The position numbers and the translations under genes are program-made. Below the pieces are notes generated by a model. It saw only the letters and a list, made by a program, of their open reading frames with translations, did no database searches and had not been told where the DNA came from. From Pleionea sediminis (GTDB lineage: Bacteria; Pseudomonadota; Gammaproteobacteria; Enterobacterales; Kangiellaceae), in the NCBI RefSeq assembly GCF_007570825.1, contig NZ_SUNB01000001.1, positions 1,302,001 to 1,366,000 on the forward strand: a stretch of 64,000 nucleotides of DNA. The letters are read 5' to 3'. Shown here piece after piece: positions 9,051 to 18,565 of the stretch; position 1 is the first letter of the stretch, and each line of letters begins with the position of its first letter.

Positions 9051-10267
9051 TATCAACAGATATAACTGTTCGCCCTATTGTTTGGCTAACCGCAATATTG
9101 ATTTTAATACCAGGCTTAATTTGGACCTACCTTATTAGTCATTCTGAAACCGTTTACGTTACTAAGGATCAAGGGTACTCACAACAAGCAAAAAAAAATC
9201 CATTTTTAGCAGCCGAGTTTTTTCTTGAAAACCAAGAAATCCAGGTCGAGTTAACTAGAAATTACAATATTTTTGATAGCGAAATTCCTGTTAATCATTC
9301 TTTGATTATTACCAACAGCAGAAAAACTCTGAGTGAAAGTCGACTGCAAGTCATCAAAAGCTACGTAAAACAAGGTGGTCATTTAATTCTCGCTGCGGTA
9401 GAGAATTTTGAGGATGACACTGGTAGCAGCGGTGCTCCAATTCTAGACGAAATAGGCGCTAGACTTTATCGTAATTACGGTGATATCAATACTTTAACGC
9501 CTGATGAATGGGATGCACTCGATGACATAGAAAAAGATCGTTTTTATGATTCTAGCAGTAAGACAAAAATTAAGTTTAAAAACTACTCACAGGAAACATC
9601 AATAATATTTCCAAACTTTCACTATTTACTTGATGCATCCGGCGACGCTGTCTTTAACGCAGGAACCGACAGTTCGAGACATGTACTTCAATATAACTAT
9701 GGGGAAGGCTTAATTACCGTATTAAGTAGTACATATATTTGGAGTAATAAGAAGCTCAACGCCGAAGATCACGCTATGTTCCTCTATCAACTGACTGAAG
9801 ACTCCGAAAAAGTATGGATTGTTTATAATCCCCAATACGAGTCATTTATAGAACTACTATGGAAACATGGTCATCATATTATATTAAATGCGCTTTTACT
9901 TTTATTAGTAATCATTTGGTTTTATCAAATAAAAACAGGGCCTATATTTCCAATATTTTCATTTGATAGCAGAAAGTTAATGCAACATATTTTGGCAGCT
10001 TCTGAATTTAAGTGGCGTTACGGTAACAAAAGTCAATTATTGACAGACACACGCGAAGACGTTGAACGCCGTTTAAAAAGGAGCCATCCGCTATTAAAGA
10101 GTCAAGATAAAGCCGAACAATTAAGTTATATGCATAAGTTAACAAATATCGATACAAATGATTTAGAGAAAGCTTTTTTTTCTGAACCTAACAATCCAAT
10201 TGAATTCACTAATCAAATACAAACGTTGCAAAAGGTGCGACACCTACTTCATGGGAATACACTATGA
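9047..10267 (+). CDS. DUF4350 domain protein
   Basis: A 406-residue protein with an N-terminal transmembrane anchor (residues 11-30), an extracytoplasmic alpha/beta region of the DUF4350 kind, which is related to the class I amidotransferase/GldG fold (NSLIITNSRKTLSES and VKQGGHLILA segments near residues 86-120), and a second transmembrane helix near 275-295 followed by a cytoplasmic tail. Catalytic residues for amidotransferase activity are not evident. It overlaps both neighbours by 4 nt. In other proteobacteria this family sits beside MoxR/DUF58 genes, so it is probably a partner of that complex (inference). Confidence 0.75.
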   Translation: MISTDITVRPIVWLTAILILIPGLIWTYLISHSETVYVTKDQGYSQQAKKNPFLAAEFFLENQEIQVELTRNYNIFDSEIPVNHSLIITNSRKTLSESRLQVIKSYVKQGGHLILAAVENFEDDTGSSGAPILDEIGARLYRNYGDINTLTPDEWDALDDIEKDRFYDSSSKTKIKFKNYSQETSIIFPNFHYLLDASGDAVFNAGTDSSRHVLQYNYGEGLITVLSSTYIWSNKKLNAEDHAMFLYQLTEDSEKVWIVYNPQYESFIELLWKHGHHIILNALLLLLVIIWFYQIKTGPIFPIFSFDSRKLMQHILAASEFKWRYGNKSQLLTDTREDVERRLKRSHPLLKSQDKAEQLSYMHKLTNIDTNDLEKAFFSEPNNPIEFTNQIQTLQKVRHLLHGNTL

Positions 10268-11265
10268 GTGATGAACAAATACCAAAACCTGAAAGCTCTG
10301 AGCAAATATCAACTGAGTCTTATGCTCAATTAATTAACAAAATGACGCACGAAATAAACCAAGTATTGATCGGTCAAGAAGAAGTTTTACAACATTCATT
10401 AGTTTGTTTGTTTGCTGCAGGGCACCTGCTATTGGAAGGTGTTCCGGGAATTGGAAAAACCCTTTTAGTTCGTGCGCTCGCCAAATGCTTTGATGGCAAC
10501 TTCTCTCGCATTCAGTTTACACCAGATTTAATGCCAAGCGATGTCACGGGACATGCAATCTACGACCCTAAATCTGAAAAATTTCAAATTAGAAAAGGTC
10601 CAGCATTCACAAATTTATTATTAGCTGATGAAATAAACAGAGCTCCAGCAAAAACCCAAGCATCTTTACTTGAAGTTATGCAAGAGCAACAAATCACTAT
10701 CGAAGGTAAGTCTTATAAAACAGCGCCACCATTTATGGTTTTGGCAACACAGAATCCTCTTGAACAAGAAGGGACTTACCCACTACCCGAGGCGGAGCTC
10801 GACCGATTCCTTATGAAGGTATATATGCGATACCCAAGTCAGGTAGATGAAGTAACATTAGTTAAAAATGTCACTACGGGTAAGGTATCGAGCAGTAGCA
10901 TTCTGAACGCAGTGAACAAAGTTGCCTCTCCAGAGAGTATTTTGAAAGCACAAAAACTAGCTGCAGAAATTCCAGTCGATGATTCGTTATTCGAATATGC
11001 GGTTAAAATTGTCGCAGCAACCCGGGAATGGCCAGGAATAAGAATGGGAGCTAGTCCACGGGCCAGCATTGCATTAATTCGTTGCGCCAGAGCTCTAGCA
11101 CTAATTCGAAGTCAGTCCTACGTAACTCCAGATGAAGTCAAGTCAATCGCTATGCCTGTGCTAAGACATAGGATCCAGCTTTCAGCCGAGTTGGAAATTG
11201 AGGGAATACAAATTGACGATGTTATCGACGATATACTCAATCAAGTAGAAGCACCTCGCAAATGA
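10264..11265 (+). CDS. MoxR family AAA+ ATPase
   Basis: A 333-residue cytoplasmic ATPase with Walker A GVPGIGKT at residues 59-66, Walker B LLLADEINRAP near 120, a sensor region ATQNPLEQEGTYPLPEAELDRF and a C-terminal lid ending with GASPRASIALIR. MoxR ATPases act as chaperones or maturation factors for partner proteins containing von Willebrand factor A-like domains; the DUF58 protein encoded next is the expected partner. The start lies in an ATGA overlap with the DUF4350 gene and the stop overlaps DUF58 in the same way. Family assignment is secure, substrate unknown. Confidence 0.93.
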   Translation: MSDEQIPKPESSEQISTESYAQLINKMTHEINQVLIGQEEVLQHSLVCLFAAGHLLLEGVPGIGKTLLVRALAKCFDGNFSRIQFTPDLMPSDVTGHAIYDPKSEKFQIRKGPAFTNLLLADEINRAPAKTQASLLEVMQEQQITIEGKSYKTAPPFMVLATQNPLEQEGTYPLPEAELDRFLMKVYMRYPSQVDEVTLVKNVTTGKVSSSSILNAVNKVASPESILKAQKLAAEIPVDDSLFEYAVKIVAATREWPGIRMGASPRASIALIRCARALALIRSQSYVTPDEVKSIAMPVLRHRIQLSAELEIEGIQIDDVIDDILNQVEAPRK

Positions 11266-12608
11266 GACCAGCTAAGCGCTTAATTCAATTAATATTGTTT
11301 TGGTTGTTCGTCGCCTTATTGTCGGCACTTTCAGCAATATTAGAGAGTGCGTTCGAGTCATTTCCTATATTGTCGGCATACCTGTATGAAATTTGGCTAT
11401 GGGGAAGCGCTATCAGCGGATCTTTACTATTTTTTGATTTACTGAGTTTAAAAGAAAGTAAGCATGTAAGCGCATCCCGAAAAGTTACTAAAAATCTTGC
11501 TGTAGGAGCAACCACAACTGTTAGTTTGAAAATAAACAACCGATCAAATCGAATTCTGAATATCTTCGTTAGCGATCATTATCCACAGCATAGCGAAGTT
11601 AAAGACCTACCCCAAACAGTAACTATAAATACGGGAAGCTTTGCAGAGTTATACTACAAAATAAGAATACTCCACCGAGGTGATGCTGAATTTGGTTTAA
11701 TTAGACTTCTAATTCAGTCAACGCTTGGTCTTTGGGAAAAAGTTATTCAAGATGGTACTTGTGAAACGATCAAAGTTTATCCTAACTTTGCCGCTATTCA
11801 CGATTATATTTTACTATCAGCAGATCAACAGTCGTCTCAAATGGGCATTCGGCTCTCGCAACGCAGAGGTGATGGTTTAGAATTTCATCAGTTAAGAGAG
11901 TACAGAATTGGTGATTCATTACGCCAAATAGACTGGCGTGCAAGCTCTCGATTAAATAAGTTAATTTCAAAAGAATACCAGGAAGAAAAAGACCAAAATA
12001 TTGTCTTTTTATTGGACTGTGGGCGCAGAATGAGAACTCAAGATCAAGATTTAAGTCATTTTGATCATTCTCTCAACGCCATGTTACTTTTAGCTTACAT
12101 CGGTTTAAAGCAAGGAGACGCCGTCGGCTTTCTAAGTTTTGGAGGAATATCTCGATGGCTCTCACCTCAAAAGGGCACTCACTTTATCAACATGATCCTC
12201 AATCAAGTTTATGACTGTCACCCAACATTAAACGCATCAGATTTTATTGAAGCAGCTACTGAACTCAACTCACGGATAAGAAAGCGCTCATTGGTTGTGT
12301 TAATTACCAACTGCCGGGATGAAGATTTGTTTGAGCTAGAACCAGCCATCAAATTACTGAACGAGCATCATTTAGTAATGCTAGCAAACCTAAGAGAGCA
12401 CGCACTTGATGAAAGTATTGAAAATCCAGTAGCTAATTTCGAGGATGCATTAAAATATACAGAATCCCTAAACTTTATAAGACAACGACAGAAGGTTCAA
12501 AATCAATGCGTCAATCGAGGGGTCATCGCTCTCGATACCATACCCAGTCATTTGGCCAGTCGAATAGTAAATAGCTATTTTGAGATTAAACGGAGCGGTA
12601 GACTTTGA
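11262..12608 (+). CDS. DUF58 domain protein (vWA-like MoxR partner)
   Basis: A 448-residue protein with two N-terminal hydrophobic segments (about 8-28 and 44-62) and the DUF58 block GDGLEFHQLREYRIGDS...IDWRASSR near residues 205-230, followed by a vWA-like part starting FLLDCGRR. The metal-site serines of true vWA domains are replaced by Gly-Arg-Arg, as is common in this subgroup. It closes the six-gene overlapping operon; prmA follows after 40 bp and may be co-transcribed. Its likely role is as the membrane-bound partner remodelled by the MoxR ATPase (family knowledge), with unknown physiological output. Confidence 0.88.
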   Translation: MRPAKRLIQLILFWLFVALLSALSAILESAFESFPILSAYLYEIWLWGSAISGSLLFFDLLSLKESKHVSASRKVTKNLAVGATTTVSLKINNRSNRILNIFVSDHYPQHSEVKDLPQTVTINTGSFAELYYKIRILHRGDAEFGLIRLLIQSTLGLWEKVIQDGTCETIKVYPNFAAIHDYILLSADQQSSQMGIRLSQRRGDGLEFHQLREYRIGDSLRQIDWRASSRLNKLISKEYQEEKDQNIVFLLDCGRRMRTQDQDLSHFDHSLNAMLLLAYIGLKQGDAVGFLSFGGISRWLSPQKGTHFINMILNQVYDCHPTLNASDFIEAATELNSRIRKRSLVVLITNCRDEDLFELEPAIKLLNEHHLVMLANLREHALDESIENPVANFEDALKYTESLNFIRQRQKVQNQCVNRGVIALDTIPSHLASRIVNSYFEIKRSGRL

Positions 12609-12648
12609 TATCATTAAAAACACACTCTAAATACACAAGAATAAATAC

Positions 12649-13530
12649 ATGCCTTGGCTTCAATTAAAATTCTCTACAGAACAACAAGACGTCGATAATA
12701 TATCTGATTATTTGATGGAACTTGGTGCTCTATCAATGACCTATGAAGACGCTCAAGACAACCCCATTTTGGAGCCACTCCCCGGTGAGACACCTCTATG
12801 GGATAATTTAATTGTCTCGGCCCTATTTGATGCCAACTGCAATACAGCTGATGTTCTGGATATTATTCAGCAAAGTAATTTTGCTGAAAGCATTAAAAAT
12901 CCTCTGTTCGAACAACTTGAGGATAAAGATTGGGAACGAGCCTGGATGGATAACTTTCATCCTATTCAGTTCGGACACAGTCTTTGGATTGTTCCGAGTT
13001 GGCATGAACCACCCAATCCAAAGGCAACCAACATACTGCTAGACCCCGGTTTAGCATTCGGCACAGGAACACACCCAACGACCGCGCTCTGCTTAGAATG
13101 GATGGATGGCGCATCTTTTGAAAATTGTTCTGTTCTCGACTACGGTTGTGGCAGCGGTATTCTTGCCGTAGCTGCGGCTAAGTTAGGTGCCAAGTCAGTC
13201 ACAGCAATTGACATCGATCCCCAAGCAATTAAAGCTACGACAGATAATATGGCGCGCAATCATTTACCAGACTCTAGTATTGAACGCGGTCTTCCCGAAA
13301 TTGCTAAGAATCAATCGTTTGATATTGTCATTGCAAATATATTAGCTGGACCATTAAAAGAGCTGGCACCATCAATCGCAGAAAAAGTTAATCCTAAGGG
13401 CAAGCTCGTTCTTTCTGGCCTCCTAAAAGAGCAAGCTGATGAAATTAGCCAATGCTATAGCAAATGGTTTAATATGAAACCCGCTGTCGACAAAGAGGAT
13501 TGGATAAGACTCGAAGGTACGAAGCGTTAA
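12649..13530 (+). CDS. prmA: Ribosomal protein L11 methyltransferase
   Basis: A 293-residue SAM-dependent enzyme that trimethylates L11 on its N-terminus and on lysines. The substrate-recognition N-terminal domain covers residues 1-60; the catalytic domain has GTGTHPTT (138-145), the SAM motif DYGCGSG (164-170), the acidic end of strand 2 (AIDIDPQA) and the N-[IV]-L-A-G-P-L motif from N230. Length and order match the family. It is followed by the DUF3426 gene, dusB and fis, the usual gammaproteobacterial arrangement. Confidence 0.96.
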   Translation: MPWLQLKFSTEQQDVDNISDYLMELGALSMTYEDAQDNPILEPLPGETPLWDNLIVSALFDANCNTADVLDIIQQSNFAESIKNPLFEQLEDKDWERAWMDNFHPIQFGHSLWIVPSWHEPPNPKATNILLDPGLAFGTGTHPTTALCLEWMDGASFENCSVLDYGCGSGILAVAAAKLGAKSVTAIDIDPQAIKATTDNMARNHLPDSSIERGLPEIAKNQSFDIVIANILAGPLKELAPSIAEKVNPKGKLVLSGLLKEQADEISQCYSKWFNMKPAVDKEDWIRLEGTKR

Positions 13531-13606
13531 TACAAAGCGTTAAAATGATCTTATAATAAAAATAGACGCCGGTTGCTCCGGTAAGCCAACAGCAAAAGGA
13601 TACTCA

Positions 13607-15223
13607 ATGGCGCAATCCATTTACACCCGATGTCCAGAGTGCTCGACGGTGTTTCGCATTGCCGAGCAACAGTTGAAAACAGCGAAAGGTCGAGTGCGAT
13701 GCGGTGCTTGCTTGCATGTATTTAAAGCAACTGAGAACTTAGTAAAACCCAAACAAAAGAAAGAAGTCGAAGAAAACGAACTCTCAACCGAAGCACCGTC
13801 AAAAGAAGCCGCATCAAACTTATCTTCAGAAATCTCAACATCCTCAATCGAAACTAATAATGAAGTTCAACTTGCTCCTAAAGTCGACGAACCCGATACA
13901 CCTGCCGATATTGAAAATACAGAAATAAGTGAACCGTTCTCTGAACCCGCCGGTTTTTCTGAACAACCGCAAATAAACTCGGATGAAGAATCAACTGCTT
14001 TACCAGAAAGCACAGAAAACACAGAAAACACAGAAAACACAGAAAACACAGAAAACACAGAAAACACAGAAAACACAGAAAACACAGAAAACACAGAAAA
14101 CACAGAAAACACAGAAAACACAGAAAACACAGAAAACACAGAAAACACATCAGATATTATCGAAGACGAAGAACAAATATTTGCAAAGACAAATGAATTA
14201 TTGCCGCCAGATGATGATTCCGAATTATTAGAAATTACTCCAAATGATGACTCATCTCACGAATCAAACGCAGAAAATTCAAAAGTAGAAAATTTTAAAG
14301 ACGAAATCAATCTGGACAGTGATTTTGATAATTTAGAAGATTTGCAACTGGAGTTAGAAAACGATCACGAAATTATCGATGAGCCTTTAATTGATCTCAT
14401 CGAAGAGCAAGAGCAAGAGCAAGAGCAAGAGCAAGAGCAAGAGCAAGAGCAAGAGCAAGAGCAAGAGCAAGAGCAAGAGCAAGAAGCAAACCGCAACTTA
14501 GATGATGATGAAATACCTGAGTTTGAATTTGAACGATTTAAACCGAATGAAGAAGATCTAAAACCGTCGCCGGAGCAAGAAGCCATTATTGATGAAGCCA
14601 TGTCTATGAGCGATGTAACAAAGGCAACGACTTCCAATTCAAAACAATCTGAAACTTCAGACGTTCCCATTGCCAATGTAAAAAGTTCACTTCAAGGTGA
14701 AACATTAGAGCCCGATCCACTCGATGAATTTGATGAAATTATTGAGCAAAAAAGCCACAAGTATAAATGGCTAGCAGGTGTCGGTATTGTACTTGCCGGT
14801 TTATCTTGGGGAATTACAACTCTCTGGGTTGAACGCCAAACGCTCGCATGGGACGACACTTGGGGCTCATTAGTTCATTCGATGTGCTCCATTGCTCCTT
14901 GTGAATTGAAGCAACGAAGAGATGTAAAAGCTATCGAGTTGATCCAAAGGGATATTCGTCCGAGTGAAGATGATCCGAATCGCTCAGAATTTAAATTGAT
15001 GATTCGTAACAACGCCACATTCGAACAACCTTATCCTAGTGTTGAAATACATTTTACGGATACAAAAGGAAAAGTAGTCTCGACAGAAGTTCACACACCA
15101 AATGACTATTTATCAAACGAACTGAAAGATACTTTAATGCCACCCAATCAGCAGGCATTAATCTTAGTCATTGCCAAAGAATCCCACGCTAATGCTTTTG
15201 GCTTTGAGTTTGATTTCAGATAA
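13607..15223 (+). CDS. Zinc-ribbon / DUF3426 protein with coding microsatellites
   Basis: A 538-residue protein. Residues 1-40 form an MJ0042-type zinc ribbon with two CPxC/CGxC pairs (CPEC and CGAC). A long acidic, low-complexity middle follows, with 15 ENT tripeptides and 13 EQ dipeptides. A single transmembrane helix lies at about residues 387-407 and the extracytoplasmic DUF3426 domain makes up the rest, with two cysteines (CSIAPC) near its start. The ribosome site AAAGGAT precedes the ATG. The gene keeps its usual place between prmA and dusB. Function is unknown; the orthologues are inner-membrane proteins whose middle varies greatly in length. Confidence 0.88.
   Translation: MAQSIYTRCPECSTVFRIAEQQLKTAKGRVRCGACLHVFKATENLVKPKQKKEVEENELSTEAPSKEAASNLSSEISTSSIETNNEVQLAPKVDEPDTPADIENTEISEPFSEPAGFSEQPQINSDEESTALPESTENTENTENTENTENTENTENTENTENTENTENTENTENTENTENTSDIIEDEEQIFAKTNELLPPDDDSELLEITPNDDSSHESNAENSKVENFKDEINLDSDFDNLEDLQLELENDHEIIDEPLIDLIEEQEQEQEQEQEQEQEQEQEQEQEQEQEANRNLDDDEIPEFEFERFKPNEEDLKPSPEQEAIIDEAMSMSDVTKATTSNSKQSETSDVPIANVKSSLQGETLEPDPLDEFDEIIEQKSHKYKWLAGVGIVLAGLSWGITTLWVERQTLAWDDTWGSLVHSMCSIAPCELKQRRDVKAIELIQRDIRPSEDDPNRSEFKLMIRNNATFEQPYPSVEIHFTDTKGKVVSTEVHTPNDYLSNELKDTLMPPNQQALILVIAKESHANAFGFEFDFR
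14015..14149 (+). repeat. 9-nt tandem repeat, 15 copies, coding (ENT)15
   Basis: Fifteen consecutive copies of GAAAACACA run from 14015 to 14149 with no visible interruption, encoding Glu-Asn-Thr. Because the unit is a multiple of three, copy-number change alters length without changing frame. The identity of all copies at the nucleotide level points to recent slippage expansion. Confidence 0.97.
14405..14482 (+). repeat. 6-nt tandem repeat, 13 copies, coding (EQ)13
   Basis: Thirteen identical GAGCAA units encode alternating Glu-Gln in the same protein, about 255 bp after the first microsatellite. It is again frame-neutral and without synonymous variation. Confidence 0.97.
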
Positions 15224-15387
15224 GTCAGATCTAATAAAATTTCAAATAGGTAAAATTAACGACTCAAAATACCGGTTAAACTATTCATATGTATAGATAA
15301 CAGTCTTCTATAACTTTACGTTGTTATCCTAACTATTTGTTTTAACTGTTTTAGTAAAATTCAAGTCCAAATCTCTCAAATTTTTCG

Positions 15388-15416
15388 TTTTCAAATTAGA
15401 TTAAAAAGTGTATGAT
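15388..15416 (+). promoter_or_regulatory. Predicted sigma-70 promoter of dusB-fis
   Basis: TTTTCA (15388-15393) and TATGAT (15411-15416) are 17 bp apart and followed by a GC-rich discriminator (TTGGCGC). GC-rich discriminators are typical of growth-rate and stringently controlled promoters, and fis is a known example. Position about 45 bp before the dusB start fits. Motif reading only. Confidence 0.6.
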
Positions 15417-15460
15417 TTGGCGCTTTCTTAACCAGGTCTGATTAGGGTTTTTCGCAGTTG

Positions 15461-16447
15461 ATGAAAATAGGTCCGTACGAACTGGACAATCAGTTGGTTC
15501 TGGCACCTATGGCAGGCGTAACCGACCGTCCTTTTCGAATGTTGTGCAAAGAGCTAGGCGCTGGCATGACCGTGTCGGAAATGATAGCGGCGAATCCAAA
15601 GCTACGAAATACTCGGAAAAGCCTGCTTCGCTCCGATCATAGTGGCGAAACTGGCATTCGATCAGTACAAATTGCCGGTGCAGAACCTGCCATGATGGCG
15701 GAAGCTGCAGTATATAACGTGAATCAAGGCGCCCAGATTATCGATATTAATATGGGATGTCCGGCAAAAAAAGTTTGCAATAAAGCAGCTGGATCAGCTT
15801 TAATGCGCGACCCTGGCTTAGTTGAGAACATTTTAAACGCTGTTACACGTGCCGTTTCGGTTCCAGTTACGTTGAAAATTCGTACTGGGTGGGACAGTGA
15901 TAATAAAAATGGGCTAGAAATAGCTCGACTTGCAGAGCAAGCAGGCATTAAAGCGCTGGCCATACATGGTCGAACCCGAAGTTGTGGCTACAAAGGTGAA
16001 GCCGAATACGATACGATCCGCGCTATCAAGCAAAGCGTATCTATTCCTGTCATTGCCAATGGCGATGTCACATCACCAGAAAAAGCACTGAAAGTACTCC
16101 AATATACGGAGGCGGATGCAGTGATGATAGGTAGAGCAGCTCAAGGTCGTCCTTGGATATTTCGAGAAATTGATCATTTCTTGAAAACAGGACAAAGGTT
16201 AGCAGAACCAGATATAGGCGAAGTAGAAGACATTATGTTGCGACATATTAGTCATCTGCATTCGTTTTATGGGGAAGGTCAGGGAACACGCATCGCCCGG
16301 AAGCATGTTTCCTGGTATTTGAAGGAGCAGTCCGATAGCCGAGAGTTTCGCAATGCTTTTGTTCGTATTGAACAAGCAAGTGAACAGTTATTGGCTGCGA
16401 AGCAGTTCTTTCAACAACAAAAATTGAAACAGGCAAGAGTAGCATGA
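15461..16447 (+). CDS. dusB: tRNA-dihydrouridine synthase B
   Basis: A 328-residue FMN enzyme that reduces uridine in the tRNA D-loop. ATG at 15461 is chosen over the TTG immediately before it. Seen are the TIM-barrel start [13 protein letters not shown], the catalytic cysteine in NMGCPAKK (C100), the KIRTGWD strand, the HGRTR motif and the FMN-phosphate site IANGDV...[11 protein letters not shown]. The stop overlaps the fis start by 4 nt; the dusB-fis pair is conserved in gammaproteobacteria and shares the promoter upstream. Confidence 0.96.
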   Translation: MKIGPYELDNQLVLAPMAGVTDRPFRMLCKELGAGMTVSEMIAANPKLRNTRKSLLRSDHSGETGIRSVQIAGAEPAMMAEAAVYNVNQGAQIIDINMGCPAKKVCNKAAGSALMRDPGLVENILNAVTRAVSVPVTLKIRTGWDSDNKNGLEIARLAEQAGIKALAIHGRTRSCGYKGEAEYDTIRAIKQSVSIPVIANGDVTSPEKALKVLQYTEADAVMIGRAAQGRPWIFREIDHFLKTGQRLAEPDIGEVEDIMLRHISHLHSFYGEGQGTRIARKHVSWYLKEQSDSREFRNAFVRIEQASEQLLAAKQFFQQQKLKQARVA

Positions 16448-16740
16448 GCATTCTAGAAACAATGGAAACCGTACAAGCAACTGAAAGCGTAAATACCAAT
16501 CCGGTAACGGAGCAACCGACTTTACGTGAAAGTGTTAATACAGCAATCAAAAACTATTTCGATTCTCTTGATGGTCAAACTCCATCAGAATTATACGATA
16601 TGGTTCTAGCGGAAATTGAAGCGCCATTACTAGAGCGCGTAATGGAATACACACGAGGCAACCAAACCAAAGCAGCTATCATCTTAGGTTTGAATCGAGG
16701 AACGCTTCGTAAGAAACTTAAAATCTACGGCTTAAACTAA
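16444..16740 (+). CDS. fis: DNA-binding protein Fis
   Basis: A 98-residue nucleoid protein, the same length as E. coli Fis. The C-terminal half carries the factor-for-inversion helix-turn-helix ([20 protein letters not shown]). Fis bends DNA, and stimulates rRNA operons and site-specific recombination, with high levels in early exponential growth. Its start lies within the dusB stop (ATGA), so it depends on dusB translation and the shared promoter. A terminator follows at once. Confidence 0.96.
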   Translation: MSILETMETVQATESVNTNPVTEQPTLRESVNTAIKNYFDSLDGQTPSELYDMVLAEIEAPLLERVMEYTRGNQTKAAIILGLNRGTLRKKLKIYGLN

Positions 16741-16752
16741 TTTTTACTTAAT

Positions 16753-16784
16753 GCCGACCCAGCCCACGCTGCGTCGGCTTTTTC
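16753..16784 (+). terminator. Intrinsic terminator after fis
   Basis: GCCGAC (16753-16758) pairs with GTCGGC (16773-16778), with a GC-containing 14-nt loop, then TTTTTC. It separates dusB-fis from purH. Confidence 0.75.
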
Positions 16785-16840
16785 ATTTCTAGCACCCTTA
16801 AAAATCAACTTTCTTTACTCGTTCTATAAAGAGGCTTTCA

Positions 16841-18412
16841 ATGCAAGAGTTACGACCGATCCGACGCGCTTTGATCAGTGTATCGGACAAAACTGGTGTT
16901 ATCGATTTTGCAAAACAACTTTCAGATCTCGATATTGAAATTTTATCTACAGGTGGAACTGCAAAGCTATTAGCAGAAAATAATGTAAAAGTTACTGAAG
17001 TTTCCAGCTACACCGGCTTTCCCGAAATGATGGATGGGCGAATCAAAACACTGCATCCTAAAATTCACGGCGCCTTATTAGGACGCCGAGGAAAAGATGA
17101 TGAAGTAATGGCTGAGCATGATATTATCGGCATCGATCTATTGTGTGTTAACTTATATCCTTTCGAGCAAACTATTTCGAAAGAAGACTGCACATTGCCT
17201 GATGCCATAGAAAATATTGATATCGGCGGACCAACCATGCTGCGAGCAGCAGCAAAAAATCATAATGATGTAACGGTTGTTGTCGATCACAACGACTACT
17301 CCAAGGTCATTAATTCGCTCAAGTCACACAATGGCGTTGATTTAAATTTACGATTTGAGCTGGCAACAAAAACTTTTGCTCACACGGCAAAATACGATGG
17401 TGCGATTGCCAATTATTTAAGCGCTCGACTGAAAAGCAAAGAAGAGCCCTGTGAGTTTCCTGAAGTCTTGTCGATGCAATTTACCAAAGCCCAAGACATG
17501 CGTTATGGCGAGAACCCACACCAGAAAGCTGCATTTTACGTTGAACAAAATGGGAGAGAAGCCAGCGTTTCAACGGCGCAGCAAATTCAAGGTAAAGAAT
17601 TATCCTTTAACAATGTTGCAGACACAGATGCCGCGCTTGAGTGCGTCAAAAGTTTCCAATCCCCTGCTTGCGTCATTGTAAAACATGCAAACCCTTGTGG
17701 TGTAGCTAAAGGAAAAGACATTCTTGAAGCCTATGATAGAGCCTATCAAACGGATCCAACGTCTGCATTTGGAGGAATCATCGCTTTTAATCGAGAACTC
17801 GATAAAGCAACGGCCAGTGCAATAATTGATCGACAATTTGTAGAAGTCATTATCGCACCTAAAATATCAGACGAAGCCGCTAAAATCATTGCCGAAAAGA
17901 AAAACGTACGATTACTCGCTTGCGGCGAATGGCAATCTCAAACATCTGGACTCGACTTTAAAAGAGTCAATGGAGGTTTGCTAGTTCAAGACCGCGATAC
18001 GGGCTCTATTGGTATCAATGATCTAAAAATAGTCTCCAAAAGAACGCCTACCGAACAGGAAATTCGTGACTTACTATTTACTTGGAAAGTTGCAAAGTTT
18101 GTTAAGTCAAACGCCATAGTTTATGGGAAAAATGAACAAACAATTGGTGTTGGTGCTGGTCAAATGAGCAGAGTTTATTCAGCAAAGATCGCAGGAATAA
18201 AAGCCGCTGATGAAAACCTTATTGTAAAAGGATCCGTTATGGCATCTGACGCTTTTTTCCCTTTCCGCGACGGTATCGATTCAGCAGCAGAAGCAGGCGT
18301 TACCGCTGTTATTCAACCTGGCGGCTCAATGCGCGATGAAGAGGTAATTGCAGCTGCAGATGAACACAATTTAGCGATGGTGTTCACAGGTATGCGTCAT
18401 TTCCGACACTAA
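16841..18412 (+). CDS. purH: Bifunctional AICAR transformylase / IMP cyclohydrolase
   Basis: A 523-residue enzyme for the last two steps of de novo IMP synthesis. The N-terminal MGS-like IMP cyclohydrolase domain ([36 protein letters not shown]) covers about residues 1-195, and the transformylase domain follows with catalytic KHANPCG near residue 268 and the final [10 protein letters not shown] block. An AGAGG ribosome site precedes the ATG. purD lies downstream after an outer-membrane protein gene has been inserted between them, whereas purH and purD are commonly adjacent. Confidence 0.98.
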   Translation: MQELRPIRRALISVSDKTGVIDFAKQLSDLDIEILSTGGTAKLLAENNVKVTEVSSYTGFPEMMDGRIKTLHPKIHGALLGRRGKDDEVMAEHDIIGIDLLCVNLYPFEQTISKEDCTLPDAIENIDIGGPTMLRAAAKNHNDVTVVVDHNDYSKVINSLKSHNGVDLNLRFELATKTFAHTAKYDGAIANYLSARLKSKEEPCEFPEVLSMQFTKAQDMRYGENPHQKAAFYVEQNGREASVSTAQQIQGKELSFNNVADTDAALECVKSFQSPACVIVKHANPCGVAKGKDILEAYDRAYQTDPTSAFGGIIAFNRELDKATASAIIDRQFVEVIIAPKISDEAAKIIAEKKNVRLLACGEWQSQTSGLDFKRVNGGLLVQDRDTGSIGINDLKIVSKRTPTEQEIRDLLFTWKVAKFVKSNAIVYGKNEQTIGVGAGQMSRVYSAKIAGIKAADENLIVKGSVMASDAFFPFRDGIDSAAEAGVTAVIQPGGSMRDEEVIAAADEHNLAMVFTGMRHFRH

Positions 18413-18431
18413 TTTAGATATTTAACTTTTT

Positions 18432-18465
18432 AAAAAGGCGAATATTTGTTCGCCTTTTTTTATTT
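18432..18465 (+). terminator. Intrinsic terminator after purH
   Basis: AAAAAGGCGAA pairs with TTCGCCTTTTT (18449-18459) and is followed by a long T-rich run. Strong in both stem and tract. Confidence 0.9.
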
Positions 18466-18565
18466 TTTTAATTCAGTTTTCGTTCAGCTAACTTCCTTAG
18501 AATGCACCTCAAGCAATCACTATTTGCGAATGTAAAATTTAATATACTTAATAAGGAAAACTGAG

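Noticed and set aside
14015-14149. A CRISPR-like array
   Set aside because: Units are contiguous 9-nt copies without spacers and lie in frame inside a gene.
13867-14676. Low-complexity ORFs on other frames of the repeat tracts
   Set aside because: They are read-through of the repeats in other frames; no ribosome sites and the + frame is the real protein.
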